Assembly: GCA_036822055.1 (NCBI GenBank)
Contig: DAISIK010000004.1
Coordinates: 1-64,000 of the forward strand
Reading direction: 5' to 3'
Length of the DNA: 64,000 bases
DNA from: DAISIK01 sp036822055
GTDB taxonomy: Bacteria; Verrucomicrobiota; Verrucomicrobiia; Opitutales; Puniceicoccaceae
Under the pieces are notes generated by a model. The model had not been told where the DNA came from and ran no database searches. It was given only the letters and a program-made list of their open reading frames with translations. Both the position numbers and the translations under genes were made by a program. Numbering within the stretch: position 1 is the first letter of the stretch; every line of letters begins with the position of its first letter. Of the stretch, positions 43,994 through 52,875 are shown one piece after another.

Positions 43994-44788
43994 TTGAATC
44001 TTCACTTTTTTGGTACAGGCAATGCGAGAGGGCTACCCATTGTTGGCTCTACGGACGAAATGTCGCAAATCGCCCGGAGTGATCCCACGCGTCGCCGTCG
44101 TCAGTCCTGCCTCTCCGTTGCTGGGGTTCGCGACTCTCTGTATTTAGATGCCGGCATCCTCGATTTTGAAGCGGTCTTCGAAGCACAACCGGCGCGGGCC
44201 ATCCTTCTATCTCATTTTCATGCGGATCATGTTCTGGGCCTTATCCGCCTCAGTTACTCCTTAGGGAAGAAAGTTCCGGTTTTTGCACCCGAAAACACCA
44301 GCGGGTACGGGCACCTGATCGAGAACCCGGGGATTCTTGATTTTCGATTCAAGCCAATCCTGGAGCCATTCGAGTGTGGAGAGTTTCTGGTGACCCCAAT
44401 CCCGTTGCAGCACAATGTGCCCACCCATGGCTACTGCGTTGAAAACAGAGATTGTCGCCTGGCTTATTTGTGCGATACCAAAGGGTTGTCGGAGCGGTGT
44501 TTGATGTACTTGATTGGTTGGCGCCCAGAGGTGTTGATCGTTGACGCAACCGAGGGGTTGGCAAAAGTGGAGGACAGCCATCACAATTCCGTGGAGGAAG
44601 CGATCCGCTTAGCGGCGCAGATCCGTCCTAAGATATCGGTTTTATCCCATATCGGTTTGGGGGCGGAGATTTGGCTGGAAAGCCATCGAAGCGAATTACC
44701 GGAGAACATGATCGTAGCTAGCGATGGGTTGGAGCTGACCTATACCCGGAGCCGGGATGAACGAATTATTTCGCGATTCTTTTTTTAA
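43994..44788 (+). CDS. MBL-fold metal-dependent hydrolase, PhnP-like
   Basis: 264 residues from a TTG start. The family's first strand and GTG loop (LHFFGTGNARGLP) begin at codon 3, so the next in-frame ATG (22 codons on) would delete them. Metal-binding motif SHFHADHVLG (HxHxDH) is complete, with further His in PLQHNVPTHGY and SHIGLGAEI and Asp in LAYLCDTKGL. PhnP-type enzymes open cyclic ribosyl phosphates or act as phosphodiesterases (family knowledge); no phn operon surrounds it, so a different cyclic phosphate is possible. Confidence 0.82.
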   Translation: MNLHFFGTGNARGLPIVGSTDEMSQIARSDPTRRRRQSCLSVAGVRDSLYLDAGILDFEAVFEAQPARAILLSHFHADHVLGLIRLSYSLGKKVPVFAPENTSGYGHLIENPGILDFRFKPILEPFECGEFLVTPIPLQHNVPTHGYCVENRDCRLAYLCDTKGLSERCLMYLIGWRPEVLIVDATEGLAKVEDSHHNSVEEAIRLAAQIRPKISVLSHIGLGAEIWLESHRSELPENMIVASDGLELTYTRSRDERIISRFFF

Positions 44789-44848
44789 ATAATAGCCAGA
44801 CGTTGGGCGAGGATTGCACAGGTCCGCCAACAGATTTGTACTTGTCTA

Positions 44849-45382
44849 ATGAACGAGCAGGAGGAAGCTGTTTGGAGAGACCGATTGCTCTATTTGATCC
44901 TTGGGTGGGGAGGGATGGGCGCCAAGTGTTTCGTTTTGGAGGCGATGACACAGCATTTTGATCTGCCGATCCGAAGCGTCCCATTCATCTGGCTGCCGAC
45001 TCTGACGGTAGGACTTTTTTGCACGATTCTTTATTTGCGTGGCTCGATGCAAGTTCATGGGGATCCGCCCAACCGGGTCTATCAGGTCTACCTGGGTGAA
45101 TTGGTTCTGGCAGTTCTTCTCCTCTGGGTTCTGATCGGAGTGCCCCACCCCCATCTGCCGCTGGCCTGTAGTCTTTTTTCTGCGACCCTCCTCTGGGTGG
45201 CAAGTGTTTGGCGGAAAAGCCTTCCGTTTGCCTTCTTGGCAGCGGCCTGGACCTTTGGTAGCGGAATCCTGGTTTGGAAGGACGAAGCTGAGGCTTACGC
45301 ATGGTACGGGTTGATGCTGGGAGGTTTGCTCTTCGCTCCAGCGCTTTTCTGGGTGATTCGAGGGCGAAGACCAGCTTTCTAA
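44849..45382 (+). CDS. Unknown four- to five-helix membrane protein
   Basis: 177 residues with hydrophobic segments such as FIWLPTLTVGLFCTILYL, LGELVLAVLLLWVLIGV, LPFAFLAAAWTFGSGIL and YGLMLGGLLFAPALFWVI. No family recognised. It follows the PhnP-like gene by 60 bases and precedes ribBA by 93 bases, all on the plus strand, so it may be cotranscribed with either. Confidence 0.6.
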   Translation: MNEQEEAVWRDRLLYLILGWGGMGAKCFVLEAMTQHFDLPIRSVPFIWLPTLTVGLFCTILYLRGSMQVHGDPPNRVYQVYLGELVLAVLLLWVLIGVPHPHLPLACSLFSATLLWVASVWRKSLPFAFLAAAWTFGSGILVWKDEAEAYAWYGLMLGGLLFAPALFWVIRGRRPAF

Positions 45383-45475
45383 AATCATTCCATCCCGTCT
45401 CTCGAAGGTCGGGAGCTGGGAGATAATTTTACTTTCGCCGTTCGGGTTCTTGGATAATTTGGAGTAAGTTGAGAG

Positions 45476-46564
45476 ATGTCGAGTGGGGTATTTGATTCGG
45501 TAGAGGACGCAATTGAGGCGATTGCAGCGGGGATGGCTATCATCGTGACTGATGATGAGGATCGGGAGAACGAGGGAGATCTGATCTTTGCCGCTTCCAA
45601 AGTCAGGCCTGAGCTAGTCAATATGATGATCCGGTATGGGTCGGGTATCGTTTGTGTACCGATGCTACCCCACGCACTGGCCCAGCTTGGAATTTCTCAA
45701 ATGGTGAGTGAAAATCGGGAGAGTCAGCGAACGGACTACTCCGTCTCGGTTGATGCTGCGGAAGGAATCACCACGGGGATCAGTGCCTTTGACCGGGCTC
45801 GAACGATAAGCATTCTGGGAAATCCGGAGGCAACGGCTGATCAGCTGGTGCAGCCTGGCCACGTGTTCCCTTTGCGAGCAAAGCCGGGAGGAGTGTTGCA
45901 GCGAGCCGGTCACACGGAGGCAGCGGTGGATTTAGCGGCGCTGGCCGGGTTGTTTCCGGCGGGGGTTATTTGCGAAATCGTGAATGAGGATGGAACGATG
46001 GCGCGCCTGCCGGAATTGGTGGCCTTTAAGGAGCGCCACGGACTGAGGATGATCTCGATTGCGGATCTGATTGATTATCGGAGGCGGCGAGAAGTTCTGG
46101 TCCGGCGGATGGGAAGTTTTCCCTTCGAAACGCGCTGGGGGGCCTTTGAGTTGCACGTGTTTTCGACGATTCTTGATGAACGACGGCATTTTGCCCTGAC
46201 CCTAGGGAGGGTTGGTCCAGAGCCAACCCTGGTTCGGGTTCACAGCGAAAATGTGCTGGCGGATTTGTTTGGGGCGGGGAGCGAGGGGGGCGGACTCCTC
46301 TCGCGGGCGATGGAGGTGATTGCCGAGGAGGGATCGGGAGTTTTCCTCTACATTGAGCAACTCTTTGGAGGGGTCCGGCTCGAAGGTGAAGGAAGCGCTG
46401 CCGTTTTGGCGGGACCGAAAATGGATGCGCGGGATTACGGGATAGGAGCCCAGATACTGCGCGAGCTGGGTCTGAGGAAAATCCGCCTTCTCACGAGCCA
46501 GGCGAGGAAGGTCGTCGCCCTGACAGGCTACGGTTTGGAGATCGTCGACCAGATCGAAGTCTAG
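45476..46564 (+). CDS. ribB: RibBA-type protein: DHBP synthase with degenerate GTP cyclohydrolase II half
   Basis: 362 residues. N-terminal about 200 residues are 3,4-dihydroxy-2-butanone-4-phosphate synthase: TDDEDRENEGDLIFAA (25-40), RTDYSVSVDA, and RAGHTEAAVDL with His146 keep the active-site set. The C-terminal half aligns with GTP cyclohydrolase II, but RVHSEC reads RVHSEN (254-259) and the next positions, normally C-D-C-G, read SEGG, so all three zinc cysteines are gone; the GRGIG loop is lost too. Only the DHBP synthase step of riboflavin synthesis can be supported. No FMN riboswitch is seen in the 93-base leader. Confidence 0.92.
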   Translation: MSSGVFDSVEDAIEAIAAGMAIIVTDDEDRENEGDLIFAASKVRPELVNMMIRYGSGIVCVPMLPHALAQLGISQMVSENRESQRTDYSVSVDAAEGITTGISAFDRARTISILGNPEATADQLVQPGHVFPLRAKPGGVLQRAGHTEAAVDLAALAGLFPAGVICEIVNEDGTMARLPELVAFKERHGLRMISIADLIDYRRRREVLVRRMGSFPFETRWGAFELHVFSTILDERRHFALTLGRVGPEPTLVRVHSENVLADLFGAGSEGGGLLSRAMEVIAEEGSGVFLYIEQLFGGVRLEGEGSAAVLAGPKMDARDYGIGAQILRELGLRKIRLLTSQARKVVALTGYGLEIVDQIEV

Positions 46565-46818
46565 GCATTCGAAGGTGGGGGGCTGGGGCAAAGTCCAAGA
46601 GAAACTTTGGACGAGCGGTAGAGTTGCTGGTCTGACCAACGATTGTTGGAATCCGTTTCCCCGGAGATTCGGAAGGCGACCAATGGAGCCGGAGGTGGAT
46701 GGAACCTTGGAGGCTATCGCCTATTGCTTTACTCTTGGGTAGCGCGATGAAGGAACGGTGGATATATTTGGCTTCGAACCTTTGGCTCCCTGAATCTGTG
46801 CGAGGGGTGGTTGGCAGT
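46565..46818. other. Gap between ribBA and the small membrane protein gene
   Basis: No convincing gene. Two short hairpins are visible: GTCCAA/TTGGAC at about 46592-46611 and CCAAC/GTTGG at 46637-46650; neither has a T run. They could be weak terminators of the two convergent units. A GGTTCGAAGCC-like string on the minus strand resembles a tRNA T loop but has no stems. Confidence 0.35.
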
Positions 46819-46977
46819 CTACACGGAAATGTAGAGGAGAAAGGTCTGAAGGAGGGCGAAGCCGAGAATGGCGTAGACTACCCATTTGAGGGGAATTTCA
46901 CGGCGTTGTGGGGCTGGGACAGTGTCGTTTGCCTGCGAGGACTTCTCCGGGCGTCCTGAATTGGGTTCACTAGACAT
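46819..46977 (-). CDS. Candidate single-helix small membrane protein, 52 residues
   Basis: ATG at 46977, stop TAG at 46819. The product has a polar, Ser/Pro-rich N-terminus (MSSEPNSGRPEKSSQ), a PAPQRREIPLK positive patch and one clear membrane helix (WVVYAILGFALLQTFLLYI), giving a proper inside-positive topology. The frame begins 26 bases past the stop of the WYLxxNPD-repeat gene on the same strand, at the end of the secretion operon. It is too short for usual cut-offs. A role as an inner-membrane accessory of that machine is only a guess. Confidence 0.5.
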   Translation of the reverse strand: MSSEPNSGRPEKSSQANDTVPAPQRREIPLKWVVYAILGFALLQTFLLYISV

Positions 46978-47002
46978 GGGTCTGCGGTCTCAGGGGGCGG
47001 GT

Positions 47003-47770
47003 CTAGCGAATGATGCGCGGCCGGGGGGTGGTTCCGGGGTTGGATGGGATGCCGGGAATGGTGACGACGCCGGAATCGTTCCCGGGCGACGGCTCGGTTG
47101 GTGAGCCGGGGAGATTGGGATCGTCTGAGGGGCGCCCGTTATTCGGGTCGGCCGGATCGTCCTCGCCCGAACCGTCTCCGGGCTCCTGTGGCTGGGTGGG
47201 GAGGTTGGGGTTAGGTCTGGCGGAGGTACCGGGAGTGGTGGGAACATTAAAATCGGGGCGCCGGTAGGCGATCTCCCCGGCACTGAGGGGAGAGCCGCGA
47301 CGACCCTCGAAGTAGCCGTAGTTCATATAGTGTTCCACGGCACGTCGGAAGGGCTCTTTGGAACCAACCCATGCGAGAACGTCTGGGTTGTTGGCAAGGT
47401 ACCATTTCGGATCGAATCCGGGGTGGGCGGGGCGGCCTTCAGTCATCCCGTGTTTTCGCCAGTGAGCGAGGGCGGCTCGGTAGTTGGTGCGGCCAAAGGC
47501 CCGTTGAAGGTCAGGATTGGTCTCGAGGTACCAGCGGACATCCATCACGGGGGAGCTACGGAGACCGAGATCGAGGCCAATCTCGGCAAAGTGTTGTCGG
47601 AGTTCGTTGTCGTCGTACCCGAACTCGGCCAGTAACTCCGTGTGAAGATCTCCGTAGTAGAACCAGAGGACGTAGGGCTTGTTCTCACGCCATTTACCGG
47701 CTTGGGCGGCGCTGGTGAGGAACAGACTCAAAAAGAGGAGCAAGAAGAGGCGGTAGAGAGTTGGGCGCAT
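47003..47770 (-). CDS. Secreted WYLxxNPD-repeat protein in the type II secretion operon
   Basis: 255 residues with signal peptide (LFLLLFLSLFLTSAAQA). Two full repeats of about 40 residues, DVRWYLETNPDLQRAF...EGR at 77-113 and DPKWYLANNPDVLAWV...EGR at 120-157, plus a partial one before them. Repeats of this sort (WYLxxNPDVxxA...HYxxxGxxEGR) occur in secreted and surface proteins that carry sorting or calcium-binding domains. The last about 85 residues are Pro/Asn/Gly/Asp-rich and disordered. It may be a substrate or periplasmic partner of the secretion genes directly upstream (inference). Confidence 0.75.
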   Translation of the reverse strand: MRPTLYRLFLLLFLSLFLTSAAQAGKWRENKPYVLWFYYGDLHTELLAEFGYDDNELRQHFAEIGLDLGLRSSPVMDVRWYLETNPDLQRAFGRTNYRAALAHWRKHGMTEGRPAHPGFDPKWYLANNPDVLAWVGSKEPFRRAVEHYMNYGYFEGRRGSPLSAGEIAYRRPDFNVPTTPGTSARPNPNLPTQPQEPGDGSGEDDPADPNNGRPSDDPNLPGSPTEPSPGNDSGVVTIPGIPSNPGTTPRPRIIR

Positions 47771-47796
47771 GATTACTGGATAGGGGGGAGGAGGGC

Positions 47797-49089
47797 TTAG
47801 GACTGCAAACTGCCACTGACTTCGAAGATGGAAGAGATCATGGCCAAGGCAATCAGGGCGACAAGAATAAAGGCGAAACCGAGGGCAAGGGCAGCCACGA
47901 GTTTTACGAGGATTTTCGTTCGGAGGGTGAGCGATTGACGGAAGTCGGCGGCGAGATCGGAAAAACCGAGGCCGAGCTGTCCCCCTGCTTCGCTGGCCCC
48001 GAGGAGGTCGCCCTCGACGGGGTCGAGGAGACCGAGGTGGCTCATGGTTCGAGAAATGGGGGCACCTTCGAAGACGGCGTCGCGGGTTTGTTGGAAGCTC
48101 TGGCGGAGAAGGGTATTGCGGATGGCTGGCTCCGTGAGAACGAGGGCCTCGGCGGTGGAAACTCCGTTGCGGATGAGGGACGCGAGCAGGCCGCTTAATC
48201 GATACAGATCGAGCAGCCGAATGAGTTTGCCGATCGTGGGAATCTGGAGGAGCAGGCGATCCGTTTGAAGAAGACCGGCCTCCGAGCGCCGGACTAAAAT
48301 GAAGGCGAGGACCCCAATGGCGATCCCGCTCAGAAAAATCGGAAAGCCTTTAACAATCACTTCAGTGAAGGTGGAGAGGATGCGACTAAAGATGGAGAGT
48401 TCACCACCCATGGAGGAGACCATTCCCTGAATGATCGGCATCAGATAGCCCACGAGAAATCCCCCAACCCCGAGGGTGAAGAGAACGAGGGCGGCAGGAT
48501 AGGCCATGCTTCCGAGAACTTCCCGGCGGACGGAGTCCAGATTCTCAAGGTAGTCGAGGAGATCGCGGAGGACCGGGGCCAGATTGCCGGTGGCTTCTCC
48601 GGCCCGGATCATTTGGATGAGAGAATCGGGAACCGGGGCTCCGGCCAGTGCGAGCGAATCCGAAAAGCCGCGGCCTTCTGAAATATGTGCCCAAACGTCC
48701 TCTGCGAAAGCGAGGTCCTCGGGATTTCCCAGCCGGGTACGGAGCACCTTGATGGTATCGCCGATGGAGTAGCCACCTTCGTGGAGGCGGAGGGCGAGCG
48801 AGAGAAAGCGGCGAAAGGATTTAGCCGGGAGGCGTTTGGGGCGGATTGCTTTGCGGTTTCGACGGGGTGGGGAAGCCTGGGGAACCGGGGCGGCCGGTTG
48901 GGATGGAGACGGTTTGGGTCGAACCCTTGAGCGGGTTTTGGCCGGAGAAATACCCGAGGATTGAAGAGAGAGGGGAGTGAGACCCCGACCGGCGAGCTGG
49001 CGGCTGGCGGCAGATTGATCGGGGGCCTCGAGGGTACCACTGCTCCGGACGCCTTGGCGGTCGAGGGCGGTGAACTGAAACTGGGGCAT
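47797..49089 (-). CDS. gspF: Type II secretion inner-membrane platform protein GspF/PilC
   Basis: 430 residues. Begins MPQFQFTALDRQGVRSSG, as in the family, followed by a linker rich in Pro/Arg/Lys (about 50-85) and two copies of the T2SSF domain (SLALRLHEGGYSIGDTIKVL, and LLASLIRNGVSTAEAL...FSDLAADF). Three membrane helices. It would be the platform moved by the GspE ATPase encoded 10 bases upstream. The basic linker is longer than usual. Confidence 0.93.
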   Translation of the reverse strand: MPQFQFTALDRQGVRSSGTLEAPDQSAASRQLAGRGLTPLSLQSSGISPAKTRSRVRPKPSPSQPAAPVPQASPPRRNRKAIRPKRLPAKSFRRFLSLALRLHEGGYSIGDTIKVLRTRLGNPEDLAFAEDVWAHISEGRGFSDSLALAGAPVPDSLIQMIRAGEATGNLAPVLRDLLDYLENLDSVRREVLGSMAYPAALVLFTLGVGGFLVGYLMPIIQGMVSSMGGELSIFSRILSTFTEVIVKGFPIFLSGIAIGVLAFILVRRSEAGLLQTDRLLLQIPTIGKLIRLLDLYRLSGLLASLIRNGVSTAEALVLTEPAIRNTLLRQSFQQTRDAVFEGAPISRTMSHLGLLDPVEGDLLGASEAGGQLGLGFSDLAADFRQSLTLRTKILVKLVAALALGFAFILVALIALAMISSIFEVSGSLQS

Positions 49090-49099
49090 GGGTGGAAAC

Positions 49100-50797
49100 T
49101 CAGGTGGAGGAGGCGATCACGTTGATCATCTCGTCGATTGTGCTGAGACCCTTGGCGGCCTGGTTCCAGGCACTCTCTTCGAGGGTGCGGAGACCGGCGC
49201 CGCGGGCGGCCTCACGAATGGTGCGGGCGGTTGCCCGCTCGAGGACGAGGTCGTGGATGGAATCATTCACCTCAAGGATTTCACAGCAGGCAATTCGCCC
49301 CTGGTAGCCGAGGTTACGGCACCGTTCGCAGCCAACGGCTTCGCGAAAGTTCGTTTCGGGTGGCTGTATGCGGATGTCAAATTCCCGTCGGAGGGCCTGG
49401 AGTTCCTGGGGGGACTTATGGATCGGGCGGGAGCAACTCGGGCAGAGCCGGCGGATGAGACGCTGGGCTACGACCATCCGAACAGCGGAGGCAATGAGGA
49501 AGGGCTCGATCTCCATATCGATCAGGCGGGTGATGGCACCAGCAGCATCGTTGGTGTGGAGGGTGGAGAAGACCAGGTGGCCTGTGAGGGAGGCACGGAT
49601 GGCGATGTCGGCCGTTTCCCGATCGCGAATTTCTCCGACCATGATGACGTCCGGGTCCTGGCGAAGGATGTGGCGCAGGGCGTTAGCAAAGGTCAGGCCG
49701 ACCGGTTCGTTGATCTGGGTTTGATTGACGCCGGGCACCTCGTACTCAATCGGGTCTTCGACAGTGATGAGCCTTCTTTCCGGGCTGCTGACAAAGCGCA
49801 GACAGGCGTTGAGGGTGGTCGACTTCCCCGAGCCGGTTGGCCCGGTGACGAGGATAATGCCGTTGGGGTTAATGGAGGCTTTTTCGATGGCTTGGCGGTC
49901 GCGGAGGTCCATGCCAAGGTCCTCGATGGTAAAAGCCTCGGCCTTCCGATTGAGGAGACGGAGGCTAATGCTTTCCCCGTAGAGGGTGGGAAAAGTGGAA
50001 ACCCGGACGTCGATGTCTTCGCCACGGGAGCGGAAGTTGATCCGCCCATCCTGGGGGCGTCTCCGCTCGGAAATATTAAGATTGGCCATGATTTTGATGC
50101 GGGAGATCACGGCACTTTGAAAGCGGCGCAGTTCCTCGGGAACCGAAACGGGAGAGAGGGCCCCATCGACGCGGTAGCGAATGTGGAGATCCTCCCGGCC
50201 CGGCTCAAAATGGATGTCGGTAGCGCGGAACTCGAGGGCTTGGCGGACGACGTCGTTGACGAAGCGAACAATGGCAGCCTCTTCGTCGAGGTCTTCAGTT
50301 TTTGCTTCGTCGGCGAGAGTTTCGTCCGCTTCATTCTCGAGGAGGCTACCCGATCCGACGCCAAAGACTCTTGTGATATTATCTTGGATACGGGAGGCTG
50401 GGGCGATTTCCCAGAAAGGGAGGAGGCCGGTCTCGGCGATAAACCAGCGGCGGTCGGTGGGGGTGGGAATCCAGGGTACCAGAACCCGAAGGGAGGGTGC
50501 CTCAGCCGAGCAGGTAACTGTCGGTGGGGGATCGGCGACGGGGAGCGCATCGAGGGCGTGAATGAGGCGTACGGGGAAGGAACGGAGGTCGGGATGCGGC
50601 TCGATCCGAGAAAGGTTGCAAACGGGGAGACCCGACTGGCGTGAGAGTTCATCGACAACGGCGCTCTCGCCGCAGTTGGCGAGGCGGGCCACCTCCGCTT
50701 GACGGCGGTGGTAGGGGAGTGCCGCGAGGGCATCGTTTTGCTCCGAGAGAACCTCGGCGATTTTCTGAGAGGTGGTACTCAGGGAGGGAGGGATCAT
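49100..50797 (-). CDS. gspE: Type II secretion/pilus assembly ATPase GspE
   Basis: 565 residues from ATG 50797, which overlaps the secretin stop (ATGA); the longer frame from 50875 lacks support. N-terminal GspE_N region (AEVLSEQNDALAALPYHRRQ), then the ATPase with Walker A GPTGSGKSTT, Asp box VEDPIEYEVPGVNQTQ, Walker B DVIMVGEIRDRETA and His box TGHLVFSTLHTNDA. The zinc-binding C-terminal pair CPSC...CERC is present. A functional hexameric motor at the cytoplasmic membrane is expected. Confidence 0.95.
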   Translation of the reverse strand: MIPPSLSTTSQKIAEVLSEQNDALAALPYHRRQAEVARLANCGESAVVDELSRQSGLPVCNLSRIEPHPDLRSFPVRLIHALDALPVADPPPTVTCSAEAPSLRVLVPWIPTPTDRRWFIAETGLLPFWEIAPASRIQDNITRVFGVGSGSLLENEADETLADEAKTEDLDEEAAIVRFVNDVVRQALEFRATDIHFEPGREDLHIRYRVDGALSPVSVPEELRRFQSAVISRIKIMANLNISERRRPQDGRINFRSRGEDIDVRVSTFPTLYGESISLRLLNRKAEAFTIEDLGMDLRDRQAIEKASINPNGIILVTGPTGSGKSTTLNACLRFVSSPERRLITVEDPIEYEVPGVNQTQINEPVGLTFANALRHILRQDPDVIMVGEIRDRETADIAIRASLTGHLVFSTLHTNDAAGAITRLIDMEIEPFLIASAVRMVVAQRLIRRLCPSCSRPIHKSPQELQALRREFDIRIQPPETNFREAVGCERCRNLGYQGRIACCEILEVNDSIHDLVLERATARTIREAARGAGLRTLEESAWNQAAKGLSTIDEMINVIASST

Positions 50798-52875
50798 CGC
50801 TGGGGCATTCTGGGGGTGGTCCGCTTTCTCACTGGCGCAACCCGAGCTTCGGTAGGGTCCGGCACTTTCTTCCAATCCTCGATGCGGTCGAGGGGCAGGG
50901 GGCGGAGGTGGGCATTTTCGATGAAAGAGGTGATGCGTTCGCTAGATTCGACGGTGGAGAGAATGCGGCGGGCATCCAGGGCGGCGTCTTCGGCGGTGAA
51001 AAGGACTGTCGGCTTAATGAAGATGACCAGTTCCCGGGTGCTAATGTCGCGCTCCTTACGGGTGAAGAGGGCTTCGCCGAGAATCGGCAGGCGCCCGAAG
51101 AGGGCGAGGCGATTTTCGACGAGGCTTTCGCTCGTCTCCTGGAGACCTCCGAGGACGATGATGTCCTGGTCGCGGACGCTGACGAAGGATTCGGTTTCGC
51201 GCTTGCCGATGAGGGGCTGGCCGTTGAGGTCGGGGTTGTCCGAATTACTAATGACGCTGACGATGTTATCGACGGTCTGCTTGATCTCGAGTTGGATGAT
51301 CCCGTTGGGAGCGACGAGGGGTTTGACCTCGAGGCGAATGCCGACGGGGATCCGATCAATATTGCTCCGGGTGCTGGTGCCCTCCGTGCTGGTGAAGGTC
51401 CCGGTGACGACGGGAATCTCTTGGTTCACGTCAATGTAGGCTTCACGATTATGGGTGGTGAGGATGGTCGGGGAAGAGATGACTTTGACGTTTCCGTTCG
51501 ACTTGGCGGTGTTGAAGATGGCGTTGATGGAGAAGTCCTTGGCGGTGAGGGTGTCAATGAGGATCCCCCCAAGCCGGAGGGGGGGGCCGGTGGGCGAGAG
51601 GGTGATCTCGTTGCTATCTTCGAGGTTGTAGGCGAGGCCGAATGCGTCGAGACCGCGGACCATCCCCTCGGTCAGGGTGACTTCGGTGATGATGACCTCG
51701 AGCCGGACCTGAGAGAGGAGGACATCGATTTTGTCGATGAGTTCGGCAATTTGTTGAATGTCGGCATTGTTTCCGTAAACGACGATGGAGTTGGAGCGCT
51801 CGTCATCCGCAAGGGTTATAAACGGTGAGAACTGGAGGGATGCTCCGGTTGGTCCTTCGGCGGTTAAAGGAGTCGCAACTGGATCTGGAAGGGGGGAATC
51901 GGTGTTCTGAGGGTCGGCTGGAGGCGGACGGCCCGTGGTGGGGGCCTGGACTTCCTCACTAGCAGTTCGCTGCCCGTCGATAATGGTTTTGATGACTTCG
52001 ACGACGTCTCCGGCGACTGCGTGTTTAATGTAAAAGACTTCACTACGGGTGAGCGGAGCGGCATCGACATCAAGCTCTGCAATGAGGCGCTCGAAGAGTT
52101 CAAAGTTATCGGGGTGGGTGGCTATGATCAATCGGTTGGACCGCTGATCGACGGAGAGGGTGAAGGCACCGCCGAGCCGATTTCTGAGGACGCCCTGGGC
52201 GAGGTTGTCGATTCTCTCGGAGACTGAGGAAGCGGGCGCGAACCGGAGATCGTAGAAGCGGACGGTTTCCCGGCGGGTCGACGGTTGGTCGATCTCATTC
52301 AGCAGGAGTTCGATTCGCTTCAGGTGGGCGAGTTGGTCGGTGAGGAGTAGCCAATCATGCCTCGGTTCATTGATGGCAGCGGCCTGGCTGAGCAGGGGCT
52401 GAATAACGGCGAGAGCGTTTTCTGTAGTGACGTACTGGAGACGGAACAGCTTGGAGACGATGCGCTCACTCCCTGGTAGAGGGGCGAGGGGTCCGGAAAT
52501 AAGCTCTGGCGCATTGAGAGCGGCCTGGGCGGAGGGAACGATTTTGAGGAGGCGGGGGTTGATCTCAATCAGGGTTAGACCGTTGAGGGCAAAAAGGCTC
52601 TCAAGGGCGATGAGTTGTTCCTCGACACTCATCGGATGGGAGGGGGTGAAATTGAAGCGAACGGCGGGCAGGGCTTGGGGGATGAGGATATTCTTACCCG
52701 TTAGATCCTCAATGTAGGGCACGATATCGGGAATGCCGAAGTCGGCAAAGGCTATGTTGGGCGCCGGGGCATCCGGGGAGAGGCGGGGAGGGGTTTGGGC
52801 TTGGAGGGGGAAAATGCCTGGCGAAAGGAGAGCCGCCAGCAGGGGTAGGGTGGGGAGTAGGCGGGGGGAGGTCAT
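50794..52875 (-). CDS. gspD: Type II secretion secretin GspD
   Basis: 693 residues with signal peptide (LPTLPLLAALLSPGIFPLQA). An N0 domain (IAFADFGIPDIVPYIEDLTG), three N1-type domains (KLFRLQYVTTENALAVIQPL, VRFYDLRFAPASSVSERIDN, VFYIKHAVAGDVVEVIKTI), a Pro/Thr-rich linker, and the secretin pore (VRLEVIITEVTLTEGMVRGL ... DQDIIVLGGLQETS ... LPILGEALFT) follow. The start overlaps the stop of the GspM-like gene (ATGA). This is a second secretin, clearly different from the one at 21.6 kb. Confidence 0.95.
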   Translation of the reverse strand: MTSPRLLPTLPLLAALLSPGIFPLQAQTPPRLSPDAPAPNIAFADFGIPDIVPYIEDLTGKNILIPQALPAVRFNFTPSHPMSVEEQLIALESLFALNGLTLIEINPRLLKIVPSAQAALNAPELISGPLAPLPGSERIVSKLFRLQYVTTENALAVIQPLLSQAAAINEPRHDWLLLTDQLAHLKRIELLLNEIDQPSTRRETVRFYDLRFAPASSVSERIDNLAQGVLRNRLGGAFTLSVDQRSNRLIIATHPDNFELFERLIAELDVDAAPLTRSEVFYIKHAVAGDVVEVIKTIIDGQRTASEEVQAPTTGRPPPADPQNTDSPLPDPVATPLTAEGPTGASLQFSPFITLADDERSNSIVVYGNNADIQQIAELIDKIDVLLSQVRLEVIITEVTLTEGMVRGLDAFGLAYNLEDSNEITLSPTGPPLRLGGILIDTLTAKDFSINAIFNTAKSNGNVKVISSPTILTTHNREAYIDVNQEIPVVTGTFTSTEGTSTRSNIDRIPVGIRLEVKPLVAPNGIIQLEIKQTVDNIVSVISNSDNPDLNGQPLIGKRETESFVSVRDQDIIVLGGLQETSESLVENRLALFGRLPILGEALFTRKERDISTRELVIFIKPTVLFTAEDAALDARRILSTVESSERITSFIENAHLRPLPLDRIEDWKKVPDPTEARVAPVRKRTTPRMPQR

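Noticed and set aside
45383..45475. Possible FMN riboswitch before ribBA
   Set aside because: The 93-base leader is too short and lacks the conserved RFN-element strings and stem order.
46765..46800. GGTTCGAAGCC-like string on the minus strand resembling a tRNA T loop
   Set aside because: No pairing T stem, anticodon arm or acceptor stem could be found around it.
49088..50644. A 518-codon open frame on the plus strand opposite gspE
   Set aside because: It is antisense to a complete GspE with all motifs, has a Gly/Asp/Glu-biased composition with no domain, and results from the G+C-rich codon pattern of the real gene.
50641..51828. A 395-codon plus-strand frame opposite gspD
   Set aside because: Same reason: the minus strand encodes a clear secretin; the antisense product is low-complexity with no signal or motif.
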